The notes below the pieces were generated by a model, which worked only from the letters and a program-made list of their open reading frames with translations, was not told the DNA's origin and made no database searches. DNA of 14,210 bases from Verrucomicrobiota bacterium (GTDB lineage Bacteria > Verrucomicrobiota > Verrucomicrobiia > Chthoniobacterales > UBA10450): the NCBI GenBank assembly GCA_003219335.1, contig QHOF01000044.1, forward strand, positions 8,329-22,538. The letters are read 5' to 3'. This document shows, piece by piece, positions 13,707 through 14,210 of this stretch. A program made the position numbers and the translations under genes. Numbering within the stretch: the stretch's first letter is position 1; the number at the start of each line of letters is the position of its first letter.

Positions 13707-14210
13707 ATGCTAAACGGCCAGAAAATTGTGGTGGTGATGCCGGCATATAACGCCGCGCGTACGTTGCGCCAGACGTACGATGAAGTCATGGCGCATGGGG
13801 TTGTCGATCTCGTCATCGTAGTGGACGACTCTAGTCACGATGAGACGGTGGCAATCGCGCGCACTTTGCCAGATGTGCAAGTGGAAGTGCACCCGGAGAA
13901 CCGCGGCTACGGCGCGAACCAAAAGACCTGTTACCGGCTCGCACTGGCCGCAGGCGCCGACATTATCATCATGATTCATCCTGATTACCAGTACACACCA
14001 CAGCTTATTCCGGCGATGGCGGCCCTAGTAGCCAGCGGGCTTTACCCGTGTGTGCTCGCTTCGCGGATTCTTGGCGGCGGTGCGCTGAGCGGCGGCATGC
14101 CCTGGTGGAAATACGTCTCAAACCGGTTCCTGACGCTCGTGGAGAATCTCCTAGTCGGCGCGAAACTCTCCGAATATCACACCGGCTATCGCGCGTTTTC
14201 CCGACAATTG
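13707..14210 (+). CDS. Family 2 glycosyltransferase (3' end outside window)
   Basis: The frame is open from ATG 13707 to the last base (168 codons). It shows KIVVVMPAYNAARTL at the N-terminus, VDLVIVVDDSSHDET (nucleotide-binding Asp pair), ENRGYGANQKTCYRLAL, and IIMIHPDYQYTPQLIP, where HPDYQY takes the place of the DxD metal-binding motif. WWKYVSNRFLTLVENLLVG and EYHTGYRAF continue the catalytic domain. This pattern fits dolichol-phosphate-mannose-synthase-like GT2 enzymes that act on lipid-linked or cell-surface sugars at the inner membrane face. Donor and acceptor are unknown. It is divergent from the deacetylase gene. Confidence 0.9.
   Translation, partial: MLNGQKIVVVMPAYNAARTLRQTYDEVMAHGVVDLVIVVDDSSHDETVAIARTLPDVQVEVHPENRGYGANQKTCYRLALAAGADIIIMIHPDYQYTPQLIPAMAALVASGLYPCVLASRILGGGALSGGMPWWKYVSNRFLTLVENLLVGAKLSEYHTGYRAFSRQL

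Noticed and set aside
13667..13816. N-terminal extension of the deacetylase gene
   Set aside because: It is antisense to the start of the glycosyltransferase, and the family start MTIFYE is at 13666.

Overview
The window looks like ordinary chromosome from a moderately GC-rich, Gram-negative-type bacterium. My best guess is Verrucomicrobiota of the soil Spartobacteria/Chthoniobacterales type. The guess rests on the style of the small palindromic repeats between and inside genes, the weak or absent Shine-Dalgarno sequences, and the look of several proteins (a 159-aa orphan family, a GIY-YIG protein beside a tRNA). It is inference; there is no rRNA or ribosomal-protein marker here.

Layout. 1-1050 (+) is the 3' part of cinA/pncC. 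1111-2565 (-) is a two-gene unit: a secreted protein with a lysozyme-like motif, then an L,D-transpeptidase. 2624-3388 (+) is a secreted FKBP-type prolyl isomerase. 3581-4506 (-) is nadD followed by rsfS. 4676-6952 (+) is a NagZ-type glycosidase followed by a beta-lactamase-fold serine hydrolase. 7057-9815 (+) is an OPT-family transporter overlapping by 4 bp a membrane-anchored peroxiredoxin-like protein with an in-frame UGA at its active-site cysteine position. 9853-10557 (+) is a coiled-coil zinc-ribbon protein. 10641-11816 (-) is the ATPase gene ychF. 11674-12309 (-) holds tRNA-Pro(GGG), a small GIY-YIG nuclease gene and a partial copy of the tRNA 3' end. 12364-12843 (+) is a conserved orphan, 12809-13666 (-) a histone-deacetylase-family gene, and 13707 to the window end (+) a family 2 glycosyltransferase, cut off.

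Functional themes. CinA's amidase domain makes nicotinate mononucleotide, the substrate of NadD, so two NAD steps lie close together. L,D-transpeptidase, the lysozyme-like protein, NagZ and the serine hydrolase all point to cell-wall building or recycling. The rest is housekeeping.

Most notable observations. (1) A probable selenoprotein: UGA at 9456-9458 in a UxxC motif, with a strong hairpin just after it. (2) A compact tRNA/GIY-YIG unit of about 310 bp bounded by 30-bp direct repeats of the tRNA-Pro 3' end, which looks like a minimal tRNA-targeting mobile element. (3) Palindromic repeats sitting in frame inside two conserved genes (the NagZ-type gene and ychF), a third repeat supplying the C-terminus of CinA, and a 7-bp tandem repeat supplying the start codon of nadD. 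Together these suggest repeat elements invading coding sequence, comparable to Rickettsia palindromic elements. (4) rsfS lacks any standard start codon for its conserved N-terminus; an AUA overlapping the nadD stop is the best candidate.
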